DNA of 64,000 nucleotides from Acidovorax sp. 210-6 (GCF_010020825.1 NZ_JAACJE010000001.1:2480001-2544000); one strand, 5' to 3'. Numbered from the stretch's first letter, positions 16,764 to 33,231 are shown. Translations and numbers: made by a program. The notes: generated by a model not told the origin, from the letters alone.

Positions 16764-17546
16764 CTACTTCCCCACCAGATCGTTGAGCTTGCCCGCCTCG
16801 AACTGCTCTTTCAGCGCGGCATCATCGGGCACGCAATCCCCTGTCTTGACGCAGTCCGACAGCTTTTCGATCGCCTGCCACAGCAGCGCAATCTGATGCT
16901 CCTGCGAAGCCGCGCTGTCGATCAGCCCGCGCATGGCCAGCGAGAGCGGATCGTCTTCTTGCGTGATGCCGTAGGCCGTGAACTGCGGCTTGGGCTTGGC
17001 GTCCTCGGTCACGTCGGCGCTGTGGCCTTCCTTGGACGGGATGATGCGCGCCGGTATGCCCACCGCCGTGGCGCCGGCAGGCACGGGCTTGATGACCACG
17101 GCATTGCTGCCTATTTTTGCCCCGTCGCCCACCTCGAAACCGCCCAGCACCTTGGCGCCTGCGCTCACCACCACATCCTTGCCCAGCGTGGGGTGGCGCT
17201 TGGTGCCCTTGTAGAGCGATGTACCGCCCAGCGTAACGCCCTGGTAAATGGTGCAGCCGTCGCCGATCTCGGCGGTCTCGCCCACCACCACGCCCATGGC
17301 ATGGTCGAAGAACACGCGCTCGCCGATCTTGGCGCCCGGGTGGATTTCAATGCCGGTGAACCAGCGCGCCAGGTGCGAAATAAAGCGCCCCAGCCACTTG
17401 AGGCCATGCGTCCAGCACCAGTGCGCCGGGCGGTGCAGCCAGATGGCGTGCAGGCCGGGGTAACAGGTGATGACCTCCCAGGTGCTGCGGGCCGCGGGGT
17501 CGCGGTCGAGGATGCACTGGATGTCGGAGCGCAGACGGGCAAACAT
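16764..17546 (-). CDS. cysE: serine O-acetyltransferase
   Basis: This 260-residue enzyme makes O-acetylserine, the precursor of cysteine. The N-terminal helical part ([19 protein letters not shown]) is followed by the left-handed beta-helix of hexapeptide repeats. These include [20 protein letters not shown], the active-site [14 protein letters not shown] segment and [19 protein letters not shown]. The C-terminal tail of about 75 residues after the helix is longer than the minimal enzyme and is helical and acidic. It lies 33 bp after trmJ in the same direction. Confidence 0.95.
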   Translation of the reverse strand: MFARLRSDIQCILDRDPAARSTWEVITCYPGLHAIWLHRPAHWCWTHGLKWLGRFISHLARWFTGIEIHPGAKIGERVFFDHAMGVVVGETAEIGDGCTIYQGVTLGGTSLYKGTKRHPTLGKDVVVSAGAKVLGGFEVGDGAKIGSNAVVIKPVPAGATAVGIPARIIPSKEGHSADVTEDAKPKPQFTAYGITQEDDPLSLAMRGLIDSAASQEHQIALLWQAIEKLSDCVKTGDCVPDDAALKEQFEAGKLNDLVGK

Positions 17547-17579
17547 CTGTTGTCGTTATGTGTTGAGGGGCCGCACAGT

Positions 17580-18371
17580 CTATCGCTTTGGCTGGGCGGA
17601 CTCGATCATGGCCTTGGCGACACCGCGCAGGATGTGGATTTCCTCGGCACCCAGTTGCGCGCGGTTGAAGAGCTGGTTCAGCCGGGGCATGAGCTTCTTG
17701 GGCGCCGCCGGGTCCAGAAAACCGATGGCGGTGAGCGCCTGCTCCCAGTGCGCCAGCATGCCCGCCACCTGGTCTGCATCGGCCAGCAGGCGCTCGGACG
17801 TGACCTGCTCCACGCCAAAGCCGCCCAGGGCCTGGCGCCACTCGTAGGCGATGACCTGGATGGCCGCGCCCAGGTTGAGCGAGCCGAACTGCGGGTTGGT
17901 GGGGATGGAGAGCGCCACATGGCAGCGGTACACGTCCTCGTTGGCCATGCCGAAGCGCTCGGAGCCAAACAGAAAGCCGATGCCGCTTTCGGCCGCCACC
18001 GGCTCTGGGCTTGAAGTGTTTTTGGCCCCCAGCGTACGCCCATCAAGCGCTGGCAGCTCCTTTTTCAATAGCAAATCGAAATGCTCACGCGGCGCGCGTG
18101 TGGGCGGGCCGAAGTCGCGCGGCGTCATGGCCGTGGCGCACAGGTGGCTGATGCCGTCCAGCGCCTCGTCCAGCGTCTCCACGATGCGCGCGTTGTGCAG
18201 CACGTCCAGGGCTCCGCTGGCGCGCTGAATGGTTTCCTCGCGCCGCAGCACGTTGGCCCAGCGGGGTTTGACGAGCACCAGGTCGTCAAAGCCCATGGTC
18301 TTCATGGCGCGGGCGGCAGCGCCCACGTTGCCGGCATGGCTGGTCTGGATGAGGATGAAACGGGTTTTCAT
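17580..18371 (-). CDS. trmJ: tRNA (cytidine/uridine-2'-O-)-methyltransferase TrmJ
   Basis: This 263-residue SPOUT-class enzyme methylates the 2'-O of position 32 in tRNA. The segments [39 protein letters not shown] and the knot-forming [15 protein letters not shown] are typical. Between [11 protein letters not shown] and the GIGFLFG strand, about 22 residues are encoded by dispersed-repeat copy D. ATG at 18371 gives the canonical MKTRFILIQ start; a longer frame from 18401 is less likely. It is divergent from suhB, whose -10 box is in the gap. Confidence 0.92.
   Translation of the reverse strand: MKTRFILIQTSHAGNVGAAARAMKTMGFDDLVLVKPRWANVLRREETIQRASGALDVLHNARIVETLDEALDGISHLCATAMTPRDFGPPTRAPREHFDLLLKKELPALDGRTLGAKNTSSPEPVAAESGIGFLFGSERFGMANEDVYRCHVALSIPTNPQFGSLNLGAAIQVIAYEWRQALGGFGVEQVTSERLLADADQVAGMLAHWEQALTAIGFLDPAAPKKLMPRLNQLFNRAQLGAEEIHILRGVAKAMIESAQPKR
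18010..18072 (-). repeat. dispersed low-GC repeat, copy D (inside trmJ)
   Basis: On the minus strand it reads GCTATTGAAAAAGGAGCTGC, then CAGCGCTTG, a short spacer, GTACGCTGGGGGCCAAAAAC and a TTCAAG tail. It is sense to trmJ and in frame, adding a linker between two conserved parts of the enzyme. Confidence 0.85.
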
Positions 18372-18523
18372 GGGCGGCTTGCAGGTGCCGCTGGGCACCA
18401 AGGGGCTGGGCGGGTAAAATCAGACGCTTATTGTCGCTGCCCGCATCGCCCGGCAGCGATTTTCCCGTTCCTGGCCCCGCGCCACAGCCACAAGCGATGC
18501 TGGCGCGCAACCCCGCACAATTT

Positions 18524-19453
18524 ATGTCGTCCAATCTGCACCCCATGCTCAACGTGGCCATCAAGGCCGCCCGCGCCGCTGGCGCCATCATCAACCGCGC
18601 GGCGCTCGACGTGGAGTCGGTGCGTATCTCGCAAAAGCAGATCAACGACTTTGTGACCGAGGTGGACCATGCGAGCGAACAGGCCATCATCGAAACCCTG
18701 CTGACCGCTTACCCCGGCCACGGCATCCTGGCCGAGGAGTCGGGCAGCCAGCATGGCGCCAAGAATTCCGACTACATCTGGATCATCGACCCGCTGGACG
18801 GCACCACCAATTTCATCCACGGCTTTCCGGTCTATTGCGTGAGCATTGCCCTGTCGTTCAAGGGCAAGATCGAGCAAGCCGTGGTGTACGACCCTTCGCG
18901 CAACGACCTGTTCACGGCCACCAAGGGTCGTGGCGCGTTCCTGAATGAGCGCCGCATCCGCGTGAGCAAGCGCACCCAGCTCAAGGAATGCCTGATCTCC
19001 ACGGGCTTCCCGTTCCGCCCGGGCGACAACTTCAAGAACTACCTGGCCATGATGGGCGACGTGATGCAGCGCACCGCAGGCCTGCGCCGCCCCGGCTCGG
19101 CTGCACTGGACCTGGCCTATGTGGCAGCAGGCTACACCGACGCCTTTTTCGAGACCGGCCTGTCGAGCTGGGACGTGGCCGCTGGCTCGCTGCTGGTGAC
19201 CGAGGCCGGTGGCCTGATCGGCAACTTCACGGGCGAGGCCGACTTCATGGATCAGAAGGAATGCCTGGCCGGCACGCCGCGCATCTACGGTCAGATGGTG
19301 CAGATCCTGGGCAAATACAGCAAATTTGCCAGTGCCGGCGAAAAGGCTGCGCTGCGCCAGGCCGGGATCGACGCCGACGCGCAAGACCAGGCTCAGAACC
19401 CTGCACCGGATGCAGCCCCGGCCGGCGACGCAGGCGAAGACGCGCCACTCTGA
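18524..19453 (+). CDS. suhB: inositol monophosphatase family protein
   Basis: This 309-residue protein of the SuhB family has the metal-binding motifs of inositol monophosphatases: [13 protein letters not shown] and [10 protein letters not shown]. In bacteria SuhB also takes part in rRNA antitermination complexes. The ATG at 18524 gives [20 protein letters not shown], matching relatives; an upstream ATG at 18431 lies almost on the promoter. A TAAAAT -10 box is at 18414-18419. The C-terminal 40 residues are an Ala/Asp/Pro-rich tail beyond the usual domain. It converges on the HD-GYP gene with a 21-bp gap. Confidence 0.92.
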   Translation: MSSNLHPMLNVAIKAARAAGAIINRAALDVESVRISQKQINDFVTEVDHASEQAIIETLLTAYPGHGILAEESGSQHGAKNSDYIWIIDPLDGTTNFIHGFPVYCVSIALSFKGKIEQAVVYDPSRNDLFTATKGRGAFLNERRIRVSKRTQLKECLISTGFPFRPGDNFKNYLAMMGDVMQRTAGLRRPGSAALDLAYVAAGYTDAFFETGLSSWDVAAGSLLVTEAGGLIGNFTGEADFMDQKECLAGTPRIYGQMVQILGKYSKFASAGEKAALRQAGIDADAQDQAQNPAPDAAPAGDAGEDAPL

Positions 19454-19474
19454 CGCGAACGCAGTGCGCGCCGC

Positions 19475-20588
19475 CTACTGCGGCGCGGGGTCGGGGAACT
19501 TGAGCGCGATCTCGCGCAGGTCTTCGGCAATTTCGATGAAGGCATCGACCACCAGCGGATCGAACTGCGTGCCCCGCCCGCGCGTGATGGCGTCACAGGC
19601 CTGTTCGTGCGTACCCGCCAGCTTGTACACGCGGGTGCTGATGACGGCGTCGTACACATCGGCCACCGCCATGAGGCGCGCCGCCACGGGGATGGCCTCG
19701 CCCGACAACCCTGCGGGGTAGCCGGTGCCGTCCCAGTGTTCATGGTGGTGGCAGGCCATGTCCTTGGCCACATCCAGAAAACGCACCCGCATGCCCAGGC
19801 GTCGCTCGGCACTCTCGATCGCCTTGCGCCCCAGGACGGCATGCGTCTTGGCCACCTCGAACTCCTCGGCAGTCAGCCGTCCTGGCTTGAGCAGGATATG
19901 GTCGGGCACGCCCACCTTGCCGATGTCGTGCAATGGAGCGGATTTGTAGAGCAGGTCGATCATCGACACCGTGAGCACCTGCTCGAACCGGGGGTGCCTG
20001 CGCAATTGCTCGGCCAGCGCCTTCACGTACAGCTGGGTACGCCGGATGTGGTTGCCGGTCTCGGCATCGCGTGTTTCGGCCAGCGACGCCAGGGCAATGA
20101 TGGTGACGTCCTGAATGGCCTGCAGCTCCAGGGTGCGCAGGGCCACCTCGCGCTCCAGGTAGTCGCTCTTGCTGCGCAGGAAGTCGGCCGTGGCCTTGAG
20201 CGCCAGGTGGGTCTGCACGCGCGCCTGCAGAATGGGCGGGCTGATGGGCTTGGTGATGTAGTCCACCGCGCCCAGCTCCAGCCCCATGCGCTCGTCCTGC
20301 ACGTCGCTGCGCGCCGTCAGAAAGATCACCGGCACATCGCGCGTGAGGGCGCTGGCCTTGAGGCGGCGGCAGACCTCGTAGCCGTCCATGCCGGGCATCA
20401 TGATGTCCAGCAGCACCAGGTCGGGCAAGGCCTCGGCCTGCATGGCCTTGAGGGCACGCTCGCCGCTGTTGGCCACCTTCACGCGGTAGCGCTCGCCCAA
20501 CAGCTCGGCCATCATGGCCAGGTTGTCGGGCGTGTCATCCACCACCAGCACGGTGGGCATCTGGCGACCGCCGCCTTGGGCGGCACCT

Positions 20589-20611
<23 letters not shown>
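19475..20611 (-). CDS. response regulator with HD-GYP phosphodiesterase domain
   Basis: This 378-residue protein has an N-terminal receiver domain (TVLVVDDTPDN, phosphoacceptor in VLLDIMMPGMDG, KPISP). After a helical linker comes an HD-GYP domain with the metal-binding HD (APLHDIGKVGVPD) and HHEHWDGTGYP. Such proteins hydrolyse cyclic di-GMP when phosphorylated. It is last in the minus-strand signalling operon and its start overlaps the 3' end of the hybrid kinase gene. That kinase, with its own Hpt domain, is the natural phosphate donor. All key residues appear intact. Confidence 0.92.
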
Positions 20612-25477
<4,866 letters not shown>

Positions 25478-25518
25478 GGGTACGTTCTGTGCTGGGGCAG
25501 TACAAAAAAGAGCACAGC

Positions 25519-28065
25519 TCAGAGGCTGGTGCGCATCTGCGACTCAACCACCTCAATGGGGCCAGGCCGCCCAAACAGATACCCCTGGAACTGCTCGCAG
25601 CCATGCAGCCGCAAGAAGCCCAGCTGCCCCGCCGTCTCCACCCCTTCGGCCACCACGTCCAGGTCCAGGCTTTGCGCCAGTGCCAGGATGGTGCGCACGA
25701 TGGCCGCGTCGTTGGGGTCGGTCAGTACGTCGCGCACGAAGCCCCGGTCGATCTTGACCTGGTCCAGCGGCAGGCGCTTGAGGTATCCCAGGCTGGAGTA
25801 CCCGGTGCCGAAGTCGTCCAGCGCAAACCCTACGCCTTCGCGTTTGAGTTGCACCATGCGTTCGATGGTGTCTTCGATGTCGCCCAGCAGCAGGCTTTCG
25901 GTCAGTTCGAGTTTGAGGCGCCGGGGGTTGGCGCCGGTTTCGCGCAGGGTTTGCAGGACTTCGGCGGCAAAGCCGCTGTGCCGAAATTGCCGCGCGCTGA
26001 CGTTGACGGCGACGCTCAGGTGGGCGGTTTCCTGTTGGCGGCTCCAGCGTACGAGTTGTTCGCACGCGGTGTGCAGGATGTGCCTGCCCAGGGGCAGGAT
26101 GAGGCCGGTCTGTTCGGCCAGGGGGATGAATTCGGCGGGGTTGATGAGGCCGCGCTCGGGGTGGTTCCAGCGGGCCAGGGCTTCTGCGCCTTTGACGTGG
26201 CCTTGGTAGTCCACGACGGGTTGGTAGTGCACGTAGAGGTCGCCGCGCGAGAGGCCCTGGCGCAGGTCGGCTTCCAGGCTGGAGCGTTCGTGCAGGGCTT
26301 GCTGCATGCCGGGGTCGAAGAAGCGGTGGGTGTTGCGCCCGGCGGCTTTGGCTTCGTACATGGCCAGGTCTGCGCGTTTGAGCAGTTCGTCCACGCTTTG
26401 GCGTTCGGGGCCAAAGAGGGTCAGGCCGATGCTGGGGGTGCTGTAGTGTTGCTGGCCGGCCAGTTCGAAGGGTTGGTTCAGCGCCATGAGGAGTTTGCGC
26501 GCGACGGCTTCGGCCTGGCGGCTGGCGGCCTGGGCATCCTGGTCCAGGCCTTCGAGCAGGACGACGAATTCGTCGCCGCCAAAGCGTGCAACGGTGTCGC
26601 ATTCGCGCACGCTGGCCGAGAGGCGGGTGGCGACCTGGATCAGGAGCTGGTCGCCCATGTCGTGGCCCAGGGTGTCGTTGAGGTCTTTGAAGTTGTCCAG
26701 GTCGATGAACAGCAGCGCGCCGTGCTGGCGCGTGCGCTGGCCGCTGAGCAGCAGGCGTTGCAGGCGGTCCAGCAGCAGGCGGCGGTTGGGCAGGGACGTG
26801 AGGGCGTCGTAGAACGCCAGGCGTTCGATCTCCTGGGCTGCGCGCTTGCGGTCGGTCACATCGAGCGTGTAGCCGTGCATGAGCACCGCGCCATCGGGTT
26901 CGGCCTGCAGGGCCGCGCTGGTCATGTGCCAGCGTACGCTGCCATCCGCCCCCAGCACGCGGTACTCGCAATGCCAGGGTTTGAGCGTGCGCACCGCACG
27001 GCGGATGGCCCGGCGCAGCAGGGGCAAATCCTCGGGCAGCACATTGCGCTCCAGTGTCTGGATGTCCTGGCGAACGATATGGTCGGACACCCCCATCATG
27101 CCCTCCACCGCCTCGCTCACATAGGGCAGGCTGGGCTTGCCGTCGGGCTGGATGCGACATTGGTAAATGAAGCCCGGAATGTTGTTGGCAATGCGTTGGA
27201 TGAAGTCGAGCTGCTCGCGCAGCTGCTCGGCGGCGCGATGCTCCTCGGTCACGTCCTGCACCACGCCCATTTCCATGAGCACACCGTCGAAGCGCGAAGG
27301 ACTGCTCACGCGCGAGCGCATCCAGCGCACCTCACCATCGGGGCGCCGCCAGCGGTATTCGAAGTCGCGCCCATCGCCGGCCTTGCTGGCCTGGATGAAG
27401 GTGTCCATGTCCTCGGGCAGGATGCCGCTGAGCGCACGCTCGGTACTGATCCACTCCTGGCGCTCGAACCCGGCGATATCGCAAAGGCCGCTGGACCACA
27501 GCAGCACGGTCTCGCCCTCATCCCAGATGCGGCGCCAATGACCGGTGCGTGCCAACCCCTCCATGGAGCTGTACACCTCGGTTTGTTCGTGCTGCTCGCG
27601 CCGCACATCCTCGAGCAGGGCGTCCGCCTGCTCCTGCCGTGCACGCAGGGTTTCCAGTTCGGTCAGGTCCTGCACGGTGACCAGAATGCTGCCAATGCCC
27701 GTGCGGTGGGCATGGATCTTCCAGGCCAGCACCAAACGGCCTTGTTCACGCAGCACATGGCGGCATTCCAGCGGATCCCCGGTGCGCACCACGGCGGCCA
27801 ACTGCTCCTGCAGGTGCGTGCCCGACAGCAGCACAAACACATTGGCGGCCGAGGCCCCAGGGTTGCGCACCGAGCGCAGCCCCTCCAGGCGGCGCGCCGC
27901 AGCGTTGGCGGAGATCAGGCGCAGCTCCGAGCCATGCTGGTGGAACCCCAACAGCGCCACGGGCACAGCATCCAGCATGGACTGCAGGCTCGATTGCACC
28001 GCCAGCAGCGCGGTGTGATCGGCAACCGGAGCAAGGGACTGAAGCACGGACGGGGTAGCGGTCAC
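25519..28065 (-). CDS. PAS-GGDEF-EAL cyclic di-GMP signalling protein
   Basis: This 848-residue soluble protein has three PAS-like sensor regions (about 20-135, 160-275, 285-400). A GGDEF domain with intact motif ARFGGDEF (near residue 497) follows, then an EAL domain with [11 protein letters not shown] (near 628), [15 protein letters not shown] and KIDRGFV. Both the cyclase and phosphodiesterase motifs are intact, so either activity is possible. It is first in the minus-strand operon with the hybrid kinase and the HD-GYP regulator. A short GAGC/GCTC hairpin with a T-run overlaps its stop codon and could reduce readthrough into the kinase gene. Confidence 0.93.
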   Translation of the reverse strand: MTATPSVLQSLAPVADHTALLAVQSSLQSMLDAVPVALLGFHQHGSELRLISANAAARRLEGLRSVRNPGASAANVFVLLSGTHLQEQLAAVVRTGDPLECRHVLREQGRLVLAWKIHAHRTGIGSILVTVQDLTELETLRARQEQADALLEDVRREQHEQTEVYSSMEGLARTGHWRRIWDEGETVLLWSSGLCDIAGFERQEWISTERALSGILPEDMDTFIQASKAGDGRDFEYRWRRPDGEVRWMRSRVSSPSRFDGVLMEMGVVQDVTEEHRAAEQLREQLDFIQRIANNIPGFIYQCRIQPDGKPSLPYVSEAVEGMMGVSDHIVRQDIQTLERNVLPEDLPLLRRAIRRAVRTLKPWHCEYRVLGADGSVRWHMTSAALQAEPDGAVLMHGYTLDVTDRKRAAQEIERLAFYDALTSLPNRRLLLDRLQRLLLSGQRTRQHGALLFIDLDNFKDLNDTLGHDMGDQLLIQVATRLSASVRECDTVARFGGDEFVVLLEGLDQDAQAASRQAEAVARKLLMALNQPFELAGQQHYSTPSIGLTLFGPERQSVDELLKRADLAMYEAKAAGRNTHRFFDPGMQQALHERSSLEADLRQGLSRGDLYVHYQPVVDYQGHVKGAEALARWNHPERGLINPAEFIPLAEQTGLILPLGRHILHTACEQLVRWSRQQETAHLSVAVNVSARQFRHSGFAAEVLQTLRETGANPRRLKLELTESLLLGDIEDTIERMVQLKREGVGFALDDFGTGYSSLGYLKRLPLDQVKIDRGFVRDVLTDPNDAAIVRTILALAQSLDLDVVAEGVETAGQLGFLRLHGCEQFQGYLFGRPGPIEVVESQMRTSL

Positions 28066-28323
28066 GCAGTAGCCTTTGGTGGAAGAAAAACGCCCTCGGG
28101 TGCAGCGATGGGCCTAGTATGACAAAACGTAACCATCTTGCGCGAACCCTGATACATATTCGGGGAAAACCCGCATGCCTGCACCCACGGTCCCCAGTGC
28201 GACCAAAGTCGCGCCGCTACCGGGATACCACGCCATTAGAATGCAGCGCAACGGTAACCCATGCCGCCGCCAGGGGCCTTGCCCGCAGCCCGCCACCACG
28301 CCCCCGACATTCTGTCAGCGCCC

Positions 28324-29067
28324 ATGCACCACGGCACCGATCGCAACCCACAACAGCCCTTTCTGACACCCGAGGAACGCGCCGCCATTGACCGGGGACG
28401 CTGGTTCTCGGCCCTGAGCCCTTCGCTGCGGCACGACATCTTTCGCCTGGGCACCGTCACGCGCTACGCACATGGCGACCTCATTGTGGAGCAAGGCGAA
28501 CTCGCACAGCACTGGTTTGCCTGCGCCAGCGGGGCCATCCGCTTTCGGCGCACGTCCCCGGCGGGCAAGCTGGTGACCTTGGCCTACGTAGAACCCGGCA
28601 TCTGGGTGGGAGAGGCCGAGGTGCTGCACAGCGGCCCCAACACCTACGACGCGCACGCCCATGGCCGCACCACCGTGCTGGGCGTGGCCGAGGCCGTGTT
28701 TCGCCAACTGCTGCACGACCACACCGAATTTGGCGAAGCCCTGCTCACGCTGCAGGCGCGGCGCATGCGCTTTCTGTACTGGATGATGGAAGACATGGCC
28801 ACCCTGCCCCTGCGCGCGCGGCTGGCCAAGCATCTGCTGCACCTCATGCGTCGCTTCGGCCCGCGCCATGTGCCACCGGGCGATGAAGTCCCGCTGGGCA
28901 TCGTGCTGGTGCAGGACGAGCTGGCCCAACTGCTGGGCTGCTCACGCCAGCGCGTGAATGTGGAGCTCAAATCCATGGAGCGCGAAGGCGTCATCCGCAT
29001 GGCCCAGCGCGGCATCATCGTGCGCCAGCGCGAGCAACTGGAAACCATCGCCCAGCAGGAAACATGA
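28324..29067 (+). CDS. Crp/Fnr-family transcriptional regulator
   Basis: This 247-residue protein has an N-terminal cyclic-nucleotide-binding-type beta-roll (about 45-160) and a C-terminal winged helix-turn-helix ([27 protein letters not shown]). It has no FNR-type cysteine cluster, so it is not a classical oxygen sensor. Its ligand is unknown. The ATG at 28324 is chosen because the fold begins shortly after; upstream codons show no family similarity. Its stop overlaps mutS by 4 bp. The 258-bp gap to the divergent GGDEF-EAL gene should hold both promoters; I saw no clear operator. Confidence 0.88.
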   Translation: MHHGTDRNPQQPFLTPEERAAIDRGRWFSALSPSLRHDIFRLGTVTRYAHGDLIVEQGELAQHWFACASGAIRFRRTSPAGKLVTLAYVEPGIWVGEAEVLHSGPNTYDAHAHGRTTVLGVAEAVFRQLLHDHTEFGEALLTLQARRMRFLYWMMEDMATLPLRARLAKHLLHLMRRFGPRHVPPGDEVPLGIVLVQDELAQLLGCSRQRVNVELKSMEREGVIRMAQRGIIVRQREQLETIAQQET

Positions 29068-31703
29068 CGGACCACGCCACGCCGCCGCTGCCTGCAGGCA
29101 TAGAACAGCACACCCCCATGATGCAGCAGTACCTCGCCCTCAAGGCCGGGTACCCCGACACGCTGCTGCTCTACCGCATGGGCGACTTCTATGAGCTGTT
29201 TTGGCAGGACGCCGAGAAGGCCGCGCGGCTGCTGGACATCACGCTCACGCAGCGCGGCCAGTCGGCCGGGCAACCTGTGGTGATGGCGGGCGTGCCCTTC
29301 CATGCGCTGGAAGCCTACCTCGCGCGGCTCATCAAGCTGGGCGAATCGGTGGCCATTGCCGAGCAGGTGGGCGACGTGGCCACGGCCAAGGGCCCGGTGG
29401 AGCGCAAGGTGGTGCGCGTGGTCACGCCCGGCACGCTGACCGACAGCGAGCTGCTCTCCGACAAGGCCGAGGCCCTGCTGCTGGCCGTGCACCAGGGGCC
29501 ACGCGCACGCTGCGGCCTGGCCTGGCTCAGCGTGACGCAGGGGCGCGTGTTCCTGGCCGAATGCGCGCTGGACGCGCTGGGCGGCTGGCTGGCGCGCGTG
29601 GCGCCCAGCGAACTGATCTACAGCGCAGGCTGCACGCAGCGCTTTGAACAGCAATTGCAGGCGCTGCGCCAGACAGGCAGTGTCAGCTGCCCCCTGGCGC
29701 CGCGCCCCGACTGGCAGTTCGACCCACCGCTGGGCGAACGCAAGCTGCTGGAGCACCTGGGCGCCGCCACGCTGCAGGCCTGGGACGCACAAGACCTGCC
29801 CCTGGCCCATGCTGCCGCCGCCGCCCTGCTGCAATACGCCGAACACACCCAGGGCCGCCAGCTCTCGCACATCCACAGCGTGCGCGTGCAGCGCGACGAT
29901 GAGCTCATAGCCCTGCCCGCCAGCACGCGCCGCAACCTTGAACTCGTCAAGACCCTGCGCGGCGAAGACAGCCCCACGCTGCTGTCGCTGCTGGACACCT
30001 GCATGACCGGCATGGGCAGCCGCCTGCTGCGCACCTGGCTGCTCGAACCCCAGCGCGACCGCCACGAGGCCCGCCAACGCCTGGCCGCCACCACCGCCCT
30101 GCGCGGCGACGCCAGTGCCACCCAGGCGCCCTGGCAGGCGCTGCGCGAACAGCTCAAGGGGGTGAGCGACGTGGAGCGCATCACCGCCCGCGTGGCCTTG
30201 CGCCAGGTGCGCCCGCGCGAACTGGTGGCGCTGTGCAGAACGCTACAAAAATCAGAGCTGCTCGCGCAGAATGGACGGGCGCCAGAGCCCTATTTGGCCC
30301 AAATTTTCAGCGCCCTGCAGCCACCCGCCGAATGCACCCAACTGCTGGCCACAAGCATTGCCGAAGAACCCGCTGCCCTGGTGCGCGACGGCGGCGTGAT
30401 CGCCAGCGGGTTCGATGCGGAGCTGGACGAGCTGCGCGCCATCCAGACCCACTGCGACGCCTTCCTGCTCGACCTGGAAACGCGCGAGAAAGCGCGCACC
30501 GGCATTCCGAATTTGCGCGTGCAATTCAACAAGGTGCACGGCTTCTACATCGAGGTCACGGGCAGCCACCTCGACAAGGTGCCCGACGACTACCGCCGCC
30601 GCCAGACGCTGAAGAACGCCGAGCGCTTCATCACCCCTGAACTCAAGGCCTTCGAGGACAAAGCCCTGTCCGCGCAGGAGCGCGCGCTGCAACGCGAGAA
30701 ATGGCTGTACGAACAGGTGCTGGACCAGCTCCAGCCCCATGTGCCGCAGCTCACCCGGCTGGCCCAGGCTCTGGCGACGCTGGACGTGCTGTGCTGTCTG
30801 GCCGAACGCTCACTCACTCTGGGTTGGTGCGCGCCGCAGTTCGTGAACGAGCCCTGCATCGAGATCGAAGCCGGCCGCCACCCCGTGGTGGAGGCGCGCC
30901 TGGCAGAAACGTCGAGCGGCGCCTTCATCCCCAACCACACGCGCCTGAACGCCAACACGCGCATGCAGGTCATCACCGGTCCCAACATGGGCGGCAAATC
31001 GACCTACATGCGCCAGGTGGCGCTCATCGTGCTGCTGGCCAGCATGGGCAGCCATGTGCCGGCTACGAATTGCCGCCTGGGCCCCATCGACGCCATCCAC
31101 ACGCGCATCGGCGCGGCGGACGACCTGGCCAACGCGCAATCCACATTTATGCTGGAGATGGTGGAGGCCGCGCAGATCCTGCACGCCGCCACGCCGCACA
31201 GCCTGGTGCTGATGGACGAGATCGGCCGGGGCACCAGCACCTTCGACGGCCTGGCCCTGGCCAGCGGTATCGCCACGCACCTGCATGACAAGACCAAGGC
31301 CTTCACGCTGTTCGCCACGCACTATTTCGAACTGACCGAGCTGCCCGCCAAGGCGCGCCACGCCGTCAACATGCACGTGAGTGCGGCCGAAAGCGGATCC
31401 GACATCGTGTTCCTGCACGAAATCCAAAGCGGCCCGGCCAGCCGCAGCTACGGCATCCAGGTGGCCAAATTGGCCGGCATGCCCGCCCCCGTGCTGCATC
31501 ACGCCCGCCACACCCTGACCGCGCTGGAAGAACGCGCCGACGAAGGCGAACTACAGGTGGACCTGTTCGCCCCCCCGCCCGAACCCGAGCTGACAGCCGC
31601 CAGCCCGGTCGAAGCCGCCCTGGCAGCCATCCAACCCGACCAGCTAAGTCCGCGCGAGGCGCTGGATGCGCTGTACCAGCTCAAGGGTTTGCTGCCACGC
31701 TGA
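29064..31703 (+). CDS. mutS: DNA mismatch repair protein MutS
   Basis: This 879-residue protein recognises mismatches and starts repair with MutL. The N-terminal mismatch-binding motif [11 protein letters not shown] is present. The ATPase has Walker [14 protein letters not shown] (around residue 640), [11 protein letters not shown] and [14 protein letters not shown]. In the core lever region about 22 residues ([20 protein letters not shown]) come from dispersed-repeat copy E. The start overlaps the Crp/Fnr gene by 4 bp, an unusual partner that may make mutS expression depend on that regulator. Confidence 0.97.
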   Translation: MTDHATPPLPAGIEQHTPMMQQYLALKAGYPDTLLLYRMGDFYELFWQDAEKAARLLDITLTQRGQSAGQPVVMAGVPFHALEAYLARLIKLGESVAIAEQVGDVATAKGPVERKVVRVVTPGTLTDSELLSDKAEALLLAVHQGPRARCGLAWLSVTQGRVFLAECALDALGGWLARVAPSELIYSAGCTQRFEQQLQALRQTGSVSCPLAPRPDWQFDPPLGERKLLEHLGAATLQAWDAQDLPLAHAAAAALLQYAEHTQGRQLSHIHSVRVQRDDELIALPASTRRNLELVKTLRGEDSPTLLSLLDTCMTGMGSRLLRTWLLEPQRDRHEARQRLAATTALRGDASATQAPWQALREQLKGVSDVERITARVALRQVRPRELVALCRTLQKSELLAQNGRAPEPYLAQIFSALQPPAECTQLLATSIAEEPAALVRDGGVIASGFDAELDELRAIQTHCDAFLLDLETREKARTGIPNLRVQFNKVHGFYIEVTGSHLDKVPDDYRRRQTLKNAERFITPELKAFEDKALSAQERALQREKWLYEQVLDQLQPHVPQLTRLAQALATLDVLCCLAERSLTLGWCAPQFVNEPCIEIEAGRHPVVEARLAETSSGAFIPNHTRLNANTRMQVITGPNMGGKSTYMRQVALIVLLASMGSHVPATNCRLGPIDAIHTRIGAADDLANAQSTFMLEMVEAAQILHAATPHSLVLMDEIGRGTSTFDGLALASGIATHLHDKTKAFTLFATHYFELTELPAKARHAVNMHVSAAESGSDIVFLHEIQSGPASRSYGIQVAKLAGMPAPVLHHARHTLTALEERADEGELQVDLFAPPPEPELTAASPVEAALAAIQPDQLSPREALDALYQLKGLLPR
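30242..30308 (+). repeat. dispersed low-GC repeat, copy E (inside mutS)
   Basis: It reads GCTACAAAAATCAGAGCTGC, then TCGCGC, a spacer, GGGCGCCAGAGCCC and a tail CCCAAATTTTCAG. It is sense to mutS and in frame. The copy is more GC-rich than others, which fits partial decay toward the gene's base use. Confidence 0.75.
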
Positions 31704-31814
31704 CTCGTGGCGCAGCAAAGCCCGTCATGGCGCAGGGTGTATGGCGCAGCCAGGTCTGCGCCAGCGGGTGATTTGCCCACAATGGCGCATCAACGCCATC
31801 CCTTTCCCACCGCC

Positions 31815-32192
31815 ATGGCCGATCTCAACGTCTTGGGCACTCCCCTGGTGCCCTGCTCCTACGATCCGTTGACCGGATTCTTCCGCGATGGCTGCTGCTC
31901 CACGCATGACGTGGACCACGGCAGGCACGTGGTCTGCGCCCAGATGACCCAGGCGTTCCTGGACTTCTCCCTCGCGCGTGGCAACAACCTGACGACCCCG
32001 CGCCCGGAGTACCGCTTCGCAGGCCTCAAGCCCGGCGACCGCTGGTGCCTGTGCGTGCAGCGCTGGCGCGAAGCCTTGCTGGCCCATGTCGCGCCGCCGA
32101 TCTTCCTGCGCAGCACCCACCACAGCGCCTTGCAGGTGCTGGCACTGGAGGACTTGCTGGCCCACGCGCTGGACAGCGAGACCACTCCTTGA
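31815..32192 (+). CDS. DUF2237 family protein
   Basis: This 125-residue protein has the conserved look of DUF2237: NVLGTPLVPCSYDPLTGFFRDGCC near the start, then VCAQMTQAFLDFS and GNNLTTPRPEYRFAGLKPGDRWCLC. Several cysteines are conserved; the function is unknown. The ATG at 31815 is chosen over an upstream one at 31707 because similarity starts there and a CACAAT -10-like box lies just upstream. Its stop overlaps the start of the SDR gene. Confidence 0.88.
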   Translation: MADLNVLGTPLVPCSYDPLTGFFRDGCCSTHDVDHGRHVVCAQMTQAFLDFSLARGNNLTTPRPEYRFAGLKPGDRWCLCVQRWREALLAHVAPPIFLRSTHHSALQVLALEDLLAHALDSETTP

Positions 32193-32902
32193 CCACTGCC
32201 TTGACGCTGGATTCCTTCCCCCTCGGCTTTCGCGCCCTGGTCATCGGCGCCAGTGGCGGCATCGGCCAGGCCTTTGTGCAGGCCCTGCGCGCCCACCCCC
32301 GCTGCGCCGAGGTGGTGGGCCTGCACCGCCGATCCCAGCCGCGCCTGGACATGGACGATGAGGCCAGCATCGGCCAGGCAGCCGACGCCCTGCGTGCAGG
32401 TGGCACGTTCCACCTCATCATCCACGCGGCAGGCGTGTTGCACGGCCCCGGCTTCATGCCCGAAAAAAAGCTAGGCGACCTGAACTACGCCCAGCTCGAA
32501 GCCACCCTGCGCGCCAACACCCTGGGCCCGGCGCTGGTGCTACGCCACTTCGTGCCGCTGCTGGACCGCCAGCGCGGGGTGCTGGCGCTGCTCTCGGCCA
32601 AGGTGGGCAGTATTGGCGACAACCGCCTGGGTGGCTGGTACAGCTACCGCGCGTCCAAGGCCGCGCTCAACATGCTGGTGAAAACCGCCGCCATCGAAGT
32701 GGCCCGCAGCCACCCGCAGGCGGTGCTGATCAGCCTGCACCCCGGTACGGTGAACACCGCGCTGTCCCAGCCCTTCCGGGGCGCGCACATCGGCCGCGCG
32801 CCCCACGAGGCCGCAGCCGACATGCTGCGCGTGCTGGACCGACTCACTCCGTCCGAGTCGGGCGGCTTTTTTTCTTACACGGGGGAGCCGTTGCCCTGGT
32901 AA
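32189..32902 (+). CDS. short-chain dehydrogenase/reductase
   Basis: This 237-residue protein has the nucleotide-binding motif GASGGIGQAF near residue 18, HAAG (in place of NAAG) and the catalytic YRASK, with a serine upstream in LLSAKVGS. It resembles the C-factor/CsgA-like group of SDRs. The substrate is unknown. The start is inferred as TTG at 32189, overlapping the DUF2237 stop (TTGA); no ATG lies at a sensible place upstream in frame. The pair looks like a small operon. Confidence 0.85.
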   Translation: MTTALTLDSFPLGFRALVIGASGGIGQAFVQALRAHPRCAEVVGLHRRSQPRLDMDDEASIGQAADALRAGGTFHLIIHAAGVLHGPGFMPEKKLGDLNYAQLEATLRANTLGPALVLRHFVPLLDRQRGVLALLSAKVGSIGDNRLGGWYSYRASKAALNMLVKTAAIEVARSHPQAVLISLHPGTVNTALSQPFRGAHIGRAPHEAAADMLRVLDRLTPSESGGFFSYTGEPLPW

Positions 32903-32964
32903 GGTATGGACGACATGCGCGCACCCATCTGCGGTGCTGCATCTCACCCTACTCCGGAGCCGCC

Positions 32965-33231
32965 ATGCGCCCCATCCCCGCCACCCCCACAGACATCGGC
33001 GACGGTGAAGACCGCCTGGTCGATGTGCACAGCCCCGAGGTTCCCCCATCCATCCGCGCCGGTGTGCTGCTGTTGATGCAGCCGGGCGACCAGCTCTGGC
33101 GTTGCCCGCGCCGGTCTGCGCCGCGCGGGCTGCTGGGGGTGCTGGGCGTGGGGCCACGCGATGGGGTGATCGAGTGGTGGCTGGTGGATGCCCAGGGCGG
33201 GCTGATCGAGGCGTTCTGGGAAGAAAGTTAG
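32965..33231 (+). CDS. small hypothetical protein
   Basis: This 88-residue protein is not recognised. CGGAG lies 6 nt before the ATG and codon use matches neighbours, so it is probably real. It contains a hydrophobic strand (IRAGVLLLMQPGDQLW) and a tryptophan-rich C-terminal half (GVIEWWLVDAQGGLIEAFWEES). No signal peptide or metal motif is seen. It follows the SDR gene by 62 bp. Confidence 0.6.
   Translation: MRPIPATPTDIGDGEDRLVDVHSPEVPPSIRAGVLLLMQPGDQLWRCPRRSAPRGLLGVLGVGPRDGVIEWWLVDAQGGLIEAFWEES

Noticed and set aside
16674-18014. 446-codon open frame antisense to cysE and trmJ
   Set aside because: It begins inside the inverted-repeat element and spans two well-supported genes on the other strand.
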